A stretch of 24,751 nucleotides of DNA, taken from NCBI GenBank assembly GCA_039808465.1, contig JBDHTA010000051.1, forward strand, positions 1 through 24,751, in the 5' to 3' direction. Of this stretch, positions 8,927-16,195 are shown one piece after another. The translations under genes and the position numbers were made by a program. The DNA is from Metarhizobium sp039808465 (GTDB lineage: Bacteria; Pseudomonadota; Alphaproteobacteria; Rhizobiales; Rhizobiaceae). The notes below the pieces were generated by a model that worked only from the letters and a program-made list of their open reading frames with translations, made no database searches and was not told the origin of the DNA. Positions within the stretch are counted from its first letter, which is position 1. Each line of letters begins with the position of its first letter.

Positions 8927-10630
8927 TTACTCGGCGTTGCGGTTCTTCAGAGCCGCGCCAAGGATATCGCCGAGCGAAGCGCCCGAGTCGGAGGAACCGA
9001 ACTGTGCGACGGCTTCCTTCTCTTCAGCGATTTCCAGAGCCTTGATCGACAGAACGATCTTGCGGTCCTTCTTGGAGAAGTTGGTGACGCGGGCGTCGAC
9101 AACCTGACCGACCGAGAAACGCTCCGGACGCTGCTCGTCGCGGTCGCGCGACAGGTCGGCGCGGCGGATGAAGGTGACGATGTCCTCGTGGTTGACGAGC
9201 TTCACCTCGATGCCACCGTCGTTGACGGCGATGACTTCGGCCGAAACGACAGCGTTCTTGCGCAGGTCGCCGGAAGCAGCGGCTTCACCGACCGAATCAC
9301 GGCCGAGCTGCTTGATGCCGAGCGAGATGCGCTCCTTGTCGACGTCCACATCGAGAACGACAGCCTTGACGACGTCGCCCTTGTTGTATTCCTCGATAAC
9401 CTGCTCGCCCGGCCGGTTCCAGTCGAGGTCGGAGAGGTGAACCATGCCGTCCACGTCGCCTTCGAGGCCGATGAACAGGCCGAATTCGGTCTTGTTCTTG
9501 ACTTCGCCTTCAACTTCCGTGCCCGACGGATGGTTGTGGGCGAATGCCTGCCACGGATTCTCGAGCGTCTGCTTGAGGCCGAGCGAGATGCGGCGCTTGG
9601 TCGGGTCGACTTCGAGAACGACGACATCGACTTCCTGGCTCGTGGACAGGATCTTGCCGGGGTGGACGTTCTTCTTGGTCCAGGACATTTCGGAAATGTG
9701 GATCAGGCCTTCGATGCCCGGCTCCAGCTCGACGAACGCGCCGTAATCGGTGATGTTCGTGACGGTGCCCGAAATCTTCTTGCCTTCCGGATACTTGGCC
9801 TGGATGCCATCCCACGGATCGGACTCAAGCTGCTTCATGCCGAGCGAGATGCGGTGGGTTTCCTGGTTGATGCGGATGATCTGGACCTTGACCGACTGGC
9901 CGATGTTCAGGATTTCCGACGGATGGTTGACGCGGCGCCATGCCATGTCGGTGACGTGCAGCAGGCCATCGATGCCGCCGAGGTCGACGAACGCGCCGTA
10001 ATCGGTGATGTTCTTGACGACGCCGTCAACGACCTGACCTTCTTCGAGGTTCTGAACGATTTCAGAACGCTGCTCGGCGCGGGACTCTTCGAGAACCGTG
10101 CGGCGCGAAACCACGATGTTGCCGCGGCGCTTGTCCATCTTGAGGATTTCGAAGGGCTGCGGAATGTGCATGAGCGGGGTCACGTCGCGGATCGGACGGA
10201 TGTCGACCTGCGAACGCGGCAGGAAGGCAACGGCGCCGTCGAGATCGACGGTGAAGCCACCCTTGACCTGGTTGAAGATGACGCCTTCGACGCGCTCACC
10301 AGCTTCGAACTTGACTTCGAGGCGGGTCCAGCTTTCCTCGCGGCGGGCCTTGTCGCGCGACAGGACAGCTTCGCCCAGCGCGTTTTCGATGCGCTCGACA
10401 TAGACTTCGACTTCGTCGCCGACCTTCAGCGTGCCGTCCTTGGCCTTGGCGCCGAATTCCTTCAGAGCGATGCGGCCTTCGACCTTGAGGCCGACGTCGA
10501 CGATGGCGACGTCTTTTTCGATCGCCGTGATGATGCCCTTGGCGACATAGCCTTCAGCCAGATCGTTCTTGGCGAAGGATTCTTCGAGCAGAGCGGCGAA
10601 ATCGTCGCGGGTGGGGTTAGAAACAGACAT
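8927..10630 (-). CDS. rpsA: 30S ribosomal protein S1
   Basis: Large mRNA-binding protein of the 30S subunit that delivers structured or leaderless-poor mRNAs to the ribosome. The 567-residue length is normal for this group. Six S1 (OB-fold) repeats are visible at roughly 27-93, 111-178, 198-266, 285-353, 372-440 and 459-531. Repeats 3 and 4 carry the near-identical NITDYGAFV strand, and the first two are the divergent ribosome-docking repeats. The chosen start is ATG at 10630 (MSVSNPTRDDFAALLEESF), behind the Shine-Dalgarno CAGGAG. An in-frame extension to 10759 is open but does not look like the family N-terminus. It follows cmk by 161 bases, with a leader that can fold just before the Shine-Dalgarno. 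Confidence 0.98.
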   Translation of the reverse strand: MSVSNPTRDDFAALLEESFAKNDLAEGYVAKGIITAIEKDVAIVDVGLKVEGRIALKEFGAKAKDGTLKVGDEVEVYVERIENALGEAVLSRDKARREESWTRLEVKFEAGERVEGVIFNQVKGGFTVDLDGAVAFLPRSQVDIRPIRDVTPLMHIPQPFEILKMDKRRGNIVVSRRTVLEESRAEQRSEIVQNLEEGQVVDGVVKNITDYGAFVDLGGIDGLLHVTDMAWRRVNHPSEILNIGQSVKVQIIRINQETHRISLGMKQLESDPWDGIQAKYPEGKKISGTVTNITDYGAFVELEPGIEGLIHISEMSWTKKNVHPGKILSTSQEVDVVVLEVDPTKRRISLGLKQTLENPWQAFAHNHPSGTEVEGEVKNKTEFGLFIGLEGDVDGMVHLSDLDWNRPGEQVIEEYNKGDVVKAVVLDVDVDKERISLGIKQLGRDSVGEAAASGDLRKNAVVSAEVIAVNDGGIEVKLVNHEDIVTFIRRADLSRDRDEQRPERFSVGQVVDARVTNFSKKDRKIVLSIKALEIAEEKEAVAQFGSSDSGASLGDILGAALKNRNAE

Positions 10631-10643
10631 GGAATCTCCTGAT

Positions 10644-10733
10644 GTGTCCGATCGGCGGACACGGACGCGCCGGTGGCTGGTGTTGAACGGCCTGAACCCA
10701 GTCCGCCCTCTCTTCGAAGGCTTTCCGGCGCGT
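10644..10733 (-). promoter_or_regulatory. Structured rpsA mRNA leader
   Basis: On the minus strand GTGTCCG, loop CCGAT and CGGACAC (positions 10662 to 10644) form a perfect 7-bp hairpin just upstream of the rpsA Shine-Dalgarno AGGAG (10636-10640). A second perfect 9-bp pairing, ACGCGCCGG (10733-10725) with CCGGCGCGT (10673-10665), encloses about 50 bases. S1 is known to repress its own mRNA in Escherichia coli through a folded leader. The same role here is inference. Confidence 0.5.
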
Positions 10734-10791
10734 GGACGGAATTTCAGGCTTATTTGCAAGTCAGGGTGCGCGGTTCATCACGCAAACCCGG

Positions 10792-11436
10792 TCATTTCAA
10801 GGCATTTCGGCTCAGGGCGGCGTCGATGATCGATTTCGCGGCCTGAAACGCGGCCTCTATACTCATTTCCGAGGTGTCTAGCAAGTGCGCGTCTGCGGCC
10901 GGTTTCAACGGGCTGTCGGCGCGGCCCATGTCACGGGCGTCGCGGGCCTTCACATCCTCGAAGATGGCGCCGTAATCGGCAGCGCCGCCTTTGGCGAGGA
11001 TCTCGTCGTAGCGGCGCTTCGCGCGCACTTCCGGGGATGCCGTCACATAGAGCTTCACCAGCGCATCCGGGCAGACCACTGTGCCGATATCGCGCCCGTC
11101 GAGAACGGTGCCCGGCCCGCGCTTCGAAAAGGCGCGCTGCGCCTCCACCAGCGCCTTGCGCACCGGCGACATCACCGCGATCTTCGAGGCCGCCTCGCCG
11201 ATCTCGTGGCGCGACAGGATATCGCGATCGAGGCCGGAAAGCTCGACGGCATGGGCCATCTTTTCCGCCACCGCCTCGTCATCCAGCGGCAGACCGGCAT
11301 CGAGAAGCGCCTTGGCCGTCGCCCGGTAGGTCAGGCCGGTGTCGAGGTGATGGAAGCCGTATTCTTCCGCGACCTTGCGCGACAGCGTGCCCTTGCCTGC
11401 CGCCGCGGGCCCGTCGATGGCGATGACGACGCTCAT
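10792..11436 (-). CDS. cmk: Cytidylate kinase
   Basis: Phosphorylates CMP and dCMP with ATP in pyrimidine nucleotide recycling; cytoplasmic. The 214-residue protein has the P-loop GPAAAGKGT (9-17), the family's HHLDTGLTYRA segment, VLDGRDIGTVV and the Arg-rich lid ASPEVRAKRRYDE. ATG at 11436 overlaps the aroA stop by four bases (ATGA), which is typical of translational coupling. An open upstream extension in the same frame lies inside aroA and is not used. rpsA follows after 161 bases, so aroA-cmk-rpsA is probably one operon, with rpsA perhaps also having its own promoter. Confidence 0.97.
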   Translation of the reverse strand: MSVVIAIDGPAAAGKGTLSRKVAEEYGFHHLDTGLTYRATAKALLDAGLPLDDEAVAEKMAHAVELSGLDRDILSRHEIGEAASKIAVMSPVRKALVEAQRAFSKRGPGTVLDGRDIGTVVCPDALVKLYVTASPEVRAKRRYDEILAKGGAADYGAIFEDVKARDARDMGRADSPLKPAADAHLLDTSEMSIEAAFQAAKSIIDAALSRNALK

Positions 11437-12800
11437 GCGGACGCCCCTTCCATGATTTCGATCTTCGCGCCGAGGCGCGCCATCAGGTCCATGAATTCCG
11501 GGAAGCTGGTCGCGATCATCGTCGCGTCGTCCACCGTCACCGGATGCTCGCTGGCAAGGCCCATGACGAGGAAGCTCATGGCGATGCGATGGTCGAGATG
11601 GGTGGCAACCGCAGCACCCGAGGCATTGCCCAGCCCCTTGCCGTCGGGGCGGCCGCGCACCACGAGCGAGGCTTCGCCCTCGTCGCAATCGACGCCGTTC
11701 AGCTTCAGGCCGATGGCGACCGCCGACAGGCGGTCCGATTCCTTGACGCGCAGCTCCTCCAGACCGTTCATCACCGTTTCGCCTTCGGCGAAAGCGGCGG
11801 CGACGGCGAGAACCGGATATTCGTCGATCATCGAGGGGGCGCGGTCTTCCGGCACGGCGACGCCCTTCAGCTGCGAATGGCGCACGCGCAGGTCGGCGAC
11901 ATCCTCGCCGCCCGCATTGCGCTCGTTGAGGATCTCGATGTTTGCGCCCATTTCCTGCAAGGTCAGGATCAGGCCGGTGCGCGTCGGGTTCATCAGCACG
12001 TTGACGATGGTGACATCCGAGCCCGGCACCAGAAGCGCCGCCACCAGCGGGAAGGCCGTGGAGGACGGGTCGCCCGGCACGTCGATGGTCTGGCCGGTAA
12101 GCTTGCCCCGGCCTTCGAGGCGGATGGTGCGCACGCCGCCGGCACCGGTTTCAACCGACAGATTGGCGCCAAAGCCTTGCAGCATCTTTTCGGTGTGGTC
12201 GCGGGTCATCACCGGCTCGATGACGGTGGTGATGCCGGGCGTGTTGAGACCGGCGAGCAGCACGGCGGACTTGACCTGCGCCGACGCCATCGGCACCCGG
12301 TAGGTGATCGGCGCGGGGGTGGCGGGGCCATGCAGGGTGACGGGCAGGCGGTCGCCCGATTCGGATTTCACCTGCACGCCCATCTGGCGCAGCGGATCGA
12401 GCACGCGGCCCATCGGGCGCTTGGTCAGCGACGCGTCGCCGATGAAGGTGCTGTCGAAATCGTAGACGCCGACAAGGCCCATGGTCAGTCGGCAGCCGGT
12501 TCCGGCATTGCCGAAATCGAGCGGCGCTTCCGGAGCGAGCAAGGCGCCGTTGCCGGTGCCTTCGATGATCCACACATCGCCTTCCTTGCGGATCTTCGCG
12601 CCCATGGCCTGCATGGCCTTGCCGGTATTGATGACGTCCTCGCCTTCCAGCAGGCCGGTGATGCGGGTTTCGCCCGAAGCCAGGCCGCCGAACATGAAGG
12701 AGCGGTGCGAAATCGATTTGTCGCCGGGAATGCGGGCGGTGCCCGACAGGTTGGACGACCGGCGTGCGATGGCGGGTTTGGCGGCGGCCCCATGCGACAT
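11433..12800 (-). CDS. aroA: 3-phosphoshikimate 1-carboxyvinyltransferase (EPSP synthase, class II)
   Basis: Sixth step of the shikimate pathway: transfers enolpyruvate from PEP to shikimate-3-phosphate. The 455-residue sequence is nearly colinear with the Agrobacterium CP4 enzyme as I remember it (MSHGA start, LSGTARIPGDKSISHRSFMF at 18-37, MASAQVKSAVLLAGLNTPG, RPDGKGLGNASG). ATG at 12800 lies behind AAAGGA; an in-frame extension to 12989 does not match the family. In the PEP-binding loop this protein reads DFGNAGTGCR, with Gly at 100. The CP4 enzyme has Ala there, the residue linked to its glyphosate insensitivity. It heads the aroA-cmk-rpsA cluster and overlaps cmk by four bases. Confidence 0.98.
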   Translation of the reverse strand: MSHGAAAKPAIARRSSNLSGTARIPGDKSISHRSFMFGGLASGETRITGLLEGEDVINTGKAMQAMGAKIRKEGDVWIIEGTGNGALLAPEAPLDFGNAGTGCRLTMGLVGVYDFDSTFIGDASLTKRPMGRVLDPLRQMGVQVKSESGDRLPVTLHGPATPAPITYRVPMASAQVKSAVLLAGLNTPGITTVIEPVMTRDHTEKMLQGFGANLSVETGAGGVRTIRLEGRGKLTGQTIDVPGDPSSTAFPLVAALLVPGSDVTIVNVLMNPTRTGLILTLQEMGANIEILNERNAGGEDVADLRVRHSQLKGVAVPEDRAPSMIDEYPVLAVAAAFAEGETVMNGLEELRVKESDRLSAVAIGLKLNGVDCDEGEASLVVRGRPDGKGLGNASGAAVATHLDHRIAMSFLVMGLASEHPVTVDDATMIATSFPEFMDLMARLGAKIEIMEGASA

Positions 12801-12978
12801 TGGCAGAAATCCTTTGCAATAGGCGACAGTCTCTCGCAAACTGGCCGCGCGCATCGCCATGCGGGGCCAGCCTGGGCGGGACCAGTCTGGCGGTTCGGTG
12901 GGGTCGTTAACATAAAGCGGACACGCGGTCACGTCTTCTTGACGGGAAAGCGGAAGGCGGCGCCCGTAAAGTTTGGCT

Positions 12979-13060
12979 TTGACAGACAACGGCGCACAGA
13001 TTAAGGGACCGGCCTCATCATCCCGACGAAAAAGGCCGGTTTTTACGGCTTTGCCGGCAT
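12979..13060 (+). promoter_or_regulatory. Promoter-like box and hairpin leader before the TIGR02300 gene
   Basis: TTGACA (12979-12984) could be a -35 box, with only a poor -10 (TTAAGG, 13001). ACCGGCCT (13008-13015) pairs with AGGCCGGT (13033-13040) and is followed by TTTT, which resembles a plus-strand terminator or attenuator. A second small dyad, GCCGG CATATGC CCGGC, follows before 13070. The rest of 12801-12978, between aroA and this element, holds nothing I can name. Confidence 0.4.
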
Positions 13061-13090
13061 ATGCCCGGCTGTTTTAACGAGGCTTCGACA

Positions 13091-13477
13091 GTGGCAAAAG
13101 CGGAACTTGGAACCAAGCGCACCGATCCGGACACCGGCAAGAAATTCTACGACCTGAACCGCGATCCGGTGGTCTCCCCCTATACGGGCAAATCCTGGCC
13201 CCTCTCCTATTTCGAGGAAAGCTCGGCGGCAGCCGTGATGGAAAAGGCCGAGGACGAGGAGGTCGCGGAAGTCGATACCGAAAACACCGAGGTCGAACTG
13301 GTCTCGCTGGAAGACGCGGACGACAACGCATCCGGCGACGATCTGCCCGATATGGGCGATGATGACGTCGATATCGGCGACGACGATGACGACACCTTCC
13401 TCGCAGCCGACGAAGACGAGGACGACGACGACGTTTCCGGCATCATCGGCGTGACCGGCGACGACGACGAAGTCTGA
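13091..13477 (+). CDS. TIGR02300 family acidic protein
   Basis: A conserved alphaproteobacterial protein of unknown role. The N-terminus reads (V/M)AKAELGTKRTDPDTGKKF followed by YDLNRDPVVSPYTGKSWPLS, the family signature, over residues 1-40. After this the 128-residue protein becomes extremely acidic, with runs such as DDDVDIGDDDDDTF and EDEDDDD to the end. Such a tail suggests binding to basic proteins or nucleic-acid mimicry, but that is speculation. GTG at 13091 gives the conserved start; the longer frame from 13061 would add a non-conserved MPGCFNEAST. GAGG lies about ten bases upstream of the GTG. A strong terminator follows and tRNA-Ala lies downstream. Confidence 0.9.
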   Translation: MAKAELGTKRTDPDTGKKFYDLNRDPVVSPYTGKSWPLSYFEESSAAAVMEKAEDEEVAEVDTENTEVELVSLEDADDNASGDDLPDMGDDDVDIGDDDDDTFLAADEDEDDDDVSGIIGVTGDDDEV

Positions 13478-13510
13478 CCCGCCCGGCCCGGCAGGCGATA
13501 AATCCTTGTA

Positions 13511-13551
13511 AAACCCGGCGATTCAAAAAAAATCGCCGGGTTTGTTTTTTT
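13511..13551 (+). terminator. Rho-independent terminator after the TIGR02300 gene
   Basis: A perfect 13-bp stem, AAACCCGGCGATT (13511-13523) with AATCGCCGGGTTT (13531-13543), has the loop CAAAAAA and is followed by G and seven T's (13545-13551). Confidence 0.93.
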
Positions 13552-13554
13552 CTC

Positions 13555-13583
13555 TTGCCAAGCTCGAAAGGGCCAAGTAATAA
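13555..13583 (+). promoter_or_regulatory. Sigma-70 promoter of tRNA-Ala
   Basis: TTGCCA (13555-13560), exactly 17 bases, then TAATAA (13578-13583). It begins four bases after the T-run of the preceding terminator and lies about 65 bases upstream of the tRNA. The expected transcript start is near 13590, and the short 5' leader contains the hairpin CGCCG ACCGA CGGCG. Confidence 0.65.
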
Positions 13584-13647
13584 CCCGCCGACCGACGGCG
13601 AGACGCCGACCCGGTTCCCGGAAAACCGGTTCGCCCGGTACCCTTAT

Positions 13648-13723
<76 letters not shown>

Positions 13724-13802
13724 ATTTTCCCTAATAATACAGCTACTTATGGCGCAAGTGATTTTCCGCGCCTTGTGCGCCTGCCTTCGGGGCACCCCCG
13801 CG

Positions 13803-14948
13803 TCACAAATTCGAGAATAGGCTGATATACGGCGCATATAGGAATCGCCTATTTCGAGCTTGCCCGGTCATCTCGAACAGCATCGAATTCTCTACGAATT
13901 TATCCACGAGAGCACTGGCATTCGGGAAGCTGATTCCCAGCTCATCACGGATGTTGTTAATGCTCACCGTAGGGCGTCGATACAGATGCTCCAAAACCCT
14001 ATGGGCTTTGCCCGCAGAGTTTCCGAACTTCTCAGCAATGAGGGCTCTGTGCTCTTCCCGCAAACTTACAATCTGCCTGGCTGTCTCGGTGGCCTGCTCG
14101 GATACGTCACCCACACCTTTTAGGAAGAACTTGATCCAGCTTTCCCAGTCACCATCGACTCGCGTGGCCTGCAATCGCTCATAATATTCCTGCCGGTGGG
14201 CTTTAAAATAGTGAGACAGGTACAGCACCGGACGGATTAGAAGCTGCTTTTCGTAGAGAAAGAACGTGATCAACAAGCGCCCTACTCGCCCGTTTCCATC
14301 CAAGAACGGATGGATCGTTTCAAACTGTGCGTGAGCCAAGCCAATCTTTATCAACGGGGGAATGTGATCATCCTCATGAAAGAACTTTTCGAGAGTGCTC
14401 AACGCCTGAGCTGCGACCTCGTGAGGTGGCGGCACAAAACTCGCGGTCAGCAAGTTGCTGCCTCCTGCCCCAATCTAGTTCTGACTACGGCGAAGCTCTC
14501 CGGGCTGAAGTTGATATCCCCGCACTCCGTGAAGCAATTTCTCATGAATTTCCCGAATTAGTCGCACGGATAGTGGCAACTCTCCTAACCGCCGTATTCC
14601 ATGATTCATCGCACTGACATAATTGACGACCTCGTCGACATCTTTCGGCATGTTCTGATCATAAATATCAGCCTCCGCCTTCAGGAGGTCATTGATGGAA
14701 GCCTGCGTCCCTTCGATTTGGCTCGATAGAACCGCTTCTTTACGCACATACATCATTACGAACATATCGGGATTAGGAAGGGTCTGGATCGAACCATCCA
14801 AACGCCCTAGTGCCCGATCTGCGCGAGACAAAAGACCTTGCATTTCCGCATCGATTTCAAGCGCCGGATCGGGCGGCAAATCTGACGGAATAAATGCTTT
14901 ATATCCCGCCGGTTGACGCACGTAGCGTCCAGCCCGTCCTTCAATCAT
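13803..14948 (-). pseudogene. Fic family AMPylase interrupted by an in-frame amber codon
   Basis: Fic enzymes transfer AMP (or another nucleotide) from ATP to a hydroxyl of a target protein. Read through, the frame gives 381 residues, the usual size for a Fic_N / Fic / winged-helix protein. The N-terminal inhibitory helix SSQIEG (75-80) fits the (S/T)xxxE(G/N) motif. The catalytic loop HPFLDGNGRVGR (213-224) is complete with H213, and a winged helix-turn-helix ends the protein (about 310-381). Codon 158 is TAG (14477-14475) between RRSQN and IGAGG, where relatives have Trp (TGG), so a single G-to-A change explains it. No frameshift is present. A TTG at 14453 could restart a fragment with the catalytic loop but without the inhibitory helix. 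Start ATG 14948 follows AAGG. Confidence 0.88.
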
Positions 14949-14963
14949 TTTGCGGCCCTTATC

Positions 14964-15012
14964 ATTGCTAGCAATTAATAGCAGAGATAATTTCCATCCT
15001 TATTCACGTCAA
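14964..15012 (-). promoter_or_regulatory. fic promoter with a perfect palindrome at the start site
   Basis: On the minus strand TTGACG (15012-15007), a 17-base spacer, then TATCTC (14989-14984). The 12-base perfect palindrome ATTGCTAGCAAT (14964-14975) falls where transcription would begin, and a second dyad TGCTA...TAGCA overlaps it. This arrangement is that of an operator. The remaining 15013-15192 is AT-rich and holds no gene I can support. Confidence 0.5.
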
Positions 15013-15192
15013 CCATCAACATGAACGGGAAAATGTCTCTTACTAATGCCAAACGGAATACGCAGGAAAAATTGCCGCTTATTAACGTCCAGTGACAATA
15101 CGAAAGCCAAGCGAAAACCTTATTAAAAAATCGGCGATTGCAAGAGCGAAAACGGCACCCCAAAATTATTGAGTTAGAATACGGAAAATACC

Positions 15193-15552
15193 GTGCGGCA
15201 AAGCAAGAAAGAACGAAACTCCGCTCAACGGCAACGCCAGCAAGCCCTACGAGATCAGGCAAAGCGGGAACGCAAGCCATCACACGACGACATTGCCCGC
15301 GCCCTTCTACATTGGCCCATCATCGGATCAGCCGCGAAAGGACAGATGGAAACCCTGTTTCGGGTCGAGGATGAGATTGTCGCCCAGCTTGTTGGACAAG
15401 GTTTTGATGAAGGCAAAGCCTACGAGGTGTTTGACGACCTGATCGAACGCTACACCAAACGGCGTTGGGAGTTTCGGCGCAAAACGCACCTTGCTCTCCC
15501 CGGTTACTTCTTAAAACGGCGTTTGCGTGTGAATCGAATTCCCTCACCTTGA
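15193..15552 (+). CDS. Unknown basic 119-residue protein
   Basis: Not recognised. The N-terminus is a strongly basic, Gln/Arg-rich helix (RQSKKERNSAQRQRQQALRD), followed by HDDIARALLHWPI and an amphipathic helical part, GQGFDEGKAYEVFDDLIERY, ending in RRWEFRRKTHLA. This resembles small DNA- or RNA-associated proteins found on mobile DNA, but I cannot name a family. GTG at 15193 is the only reasonable start after an in-frame stop at about 15175; the ribosome-binding site is poor. The 5' half sits in AT-richer DNA than the flanks. It lies 35 bases upstream of the XRE regulator, in the place where a toxin gene would be expected. Confidence 0.6.
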   Translation: MRQSKKERNSAQRQRQQALRDQAKRERKPSHDDIARALLHWPIIGSAAKGQMETLFRVEDEIVAQLVGQGFDEGKAYEVFDDLIERYTKRRWEFRRKTHLALPGYFLKRRLRVNRIPSP

Positions 15553-15587
15553 CTCCCTGCGAAAGCGCGGATGAAAGAGGTGGAGCC

Positions 15588-15866
15588 ATGACGAAGATTG
15601 CAGACCTCAAGAAGAAGCTGATGGACAACCCGGAATTCCGGGAGGAATACGAGAAGGCCGATGCGGAATTCCGGCTTATCGAACCCCTTGTCCATGCCCG
15701 GACAAAGGCGAAGCTTTCCCAGGCCGAACTTGCCAAACGCATCGGCACGACGCAATCAGCCATAGCGCGTCTGGAAGGCGGCGGCGTTTCCCCATCCCTC
15801 TCCACCCTGCGCCGATATGCCGAGGCGACCGGGGCGAGGCTTGAAATCAACCTTGTAACGCCCTGA
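15588..15866 (+). CDS. HigA-like XRE family regulator / antitoxin
   Basis: A 92-residue DNA-binding protein. The helix-turn-helix is LSQAELAKRIGTTQSAIARL (43-62), followed by EGGGVSPSLSTLRRYAEATG, the typical XRE continuation of HigA-type antitoxins. The preceding helical segment (MTKIADLKKKLMDNPEFREE) is also usual for antitoxins paired with RelE/HigB-like toxins. ATG at 15588 has AGGTGGAG upstream. An open extension to 15465 does not fit the family. No RelE/ParE fold gene is seen on either side, so this is an orphan antitoxin or a stand-alone repressor. Base composition returns to the chromosomal type from here. Confidence 0.85.
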   Translation: MTKIADLKKKLMDNPEFREEYEKADAEFRLIEPLVHARTKAKLSQAELAKRIGTTQSAIARLEGGGVSPSLSTLRRYAEATGARLEINLVTP

Positions 15867-15938
15867 GCCTTACACCGATCAAGATGGAACATCCCCATGG
15901 CCGGAACGTTGGTCTCGAAAGACCAGCAGGAGGTTGAG

Positions 15939-16187
15939 ATGAGCCATTCGCAGAACCGTCCGGGCATGCCCGATATCAGGGGCCGCGGCGCCGCCGATAT
16001 TCCCTCGGATGCCGCGCTGAAAAACCGGGCCGATCCGAACGAGGCCGAACCGGACGATATCATCGCCAGACGCGCCGCCACGGAAGCCCTCCGGCATGCC
16101 GGAGAGGGCGAAACCTTCATCGTTCCCGCCGATCTGGAAGATGACGGCGAGCGCGCCGCGGCACCCGGCACGCGGGAACAGGAATAG
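15939..16187 (+). CDS. Small unknown acidic hydrophilic protein
   Basis: An 82-residue protein without membrane segments or a recognised domain: MSHSQNRPGMPDIRGRGAA, then DPNEAEPDDIIARRAATEALRHAG and an acidic/Pro-rich end. It looks largely disordered, with one helix. ATG at 15939 is preferred because of an ideal AGGAGG six bases upstream; an in-frame ATG at 15897 lacks one. A perfect 6-bp hairpin, TGGTCT CGAA AGACCA (15910-15925), lies immediately upstream of the Shine-Dalgarno. The next gene starts eight bases after the stop, so the two are probably translated together. Confidence 0.65.
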   Translation: MSHSQNRPGMPDIRGRGAADIPSDAALKNRADPNEAEPDDIIARRAATEALRHAGEGETFIVPADLEDDGERAAAPGTREQE

Positions 16188-16195
16188 ACATCGCC

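Noticed and set aside
11544..13004. A 486-codon plus-strand frame opposite aroA
   Set aside because: aroA is unmistakable on the other strand, and the plus frame is low-complexity His/Arg/Gly text typical of antisense.
13617..13645. Fourth copy of the palindromic element (GGAAAACCGG region before tRNA-Ala)
   Set aside because: It shares only AAAACCG with the others and lacks the CACACTTTTGCG half, so it is better seen as a separate small dyad in the tRNA leader.
15520..15574. Remnant of a HigB/RelE toxin just upstream of the XRE gene
   Set aside because: The only frame ending there gives a dozen residues (IEFPHLDSLRKRG), too short to identify.
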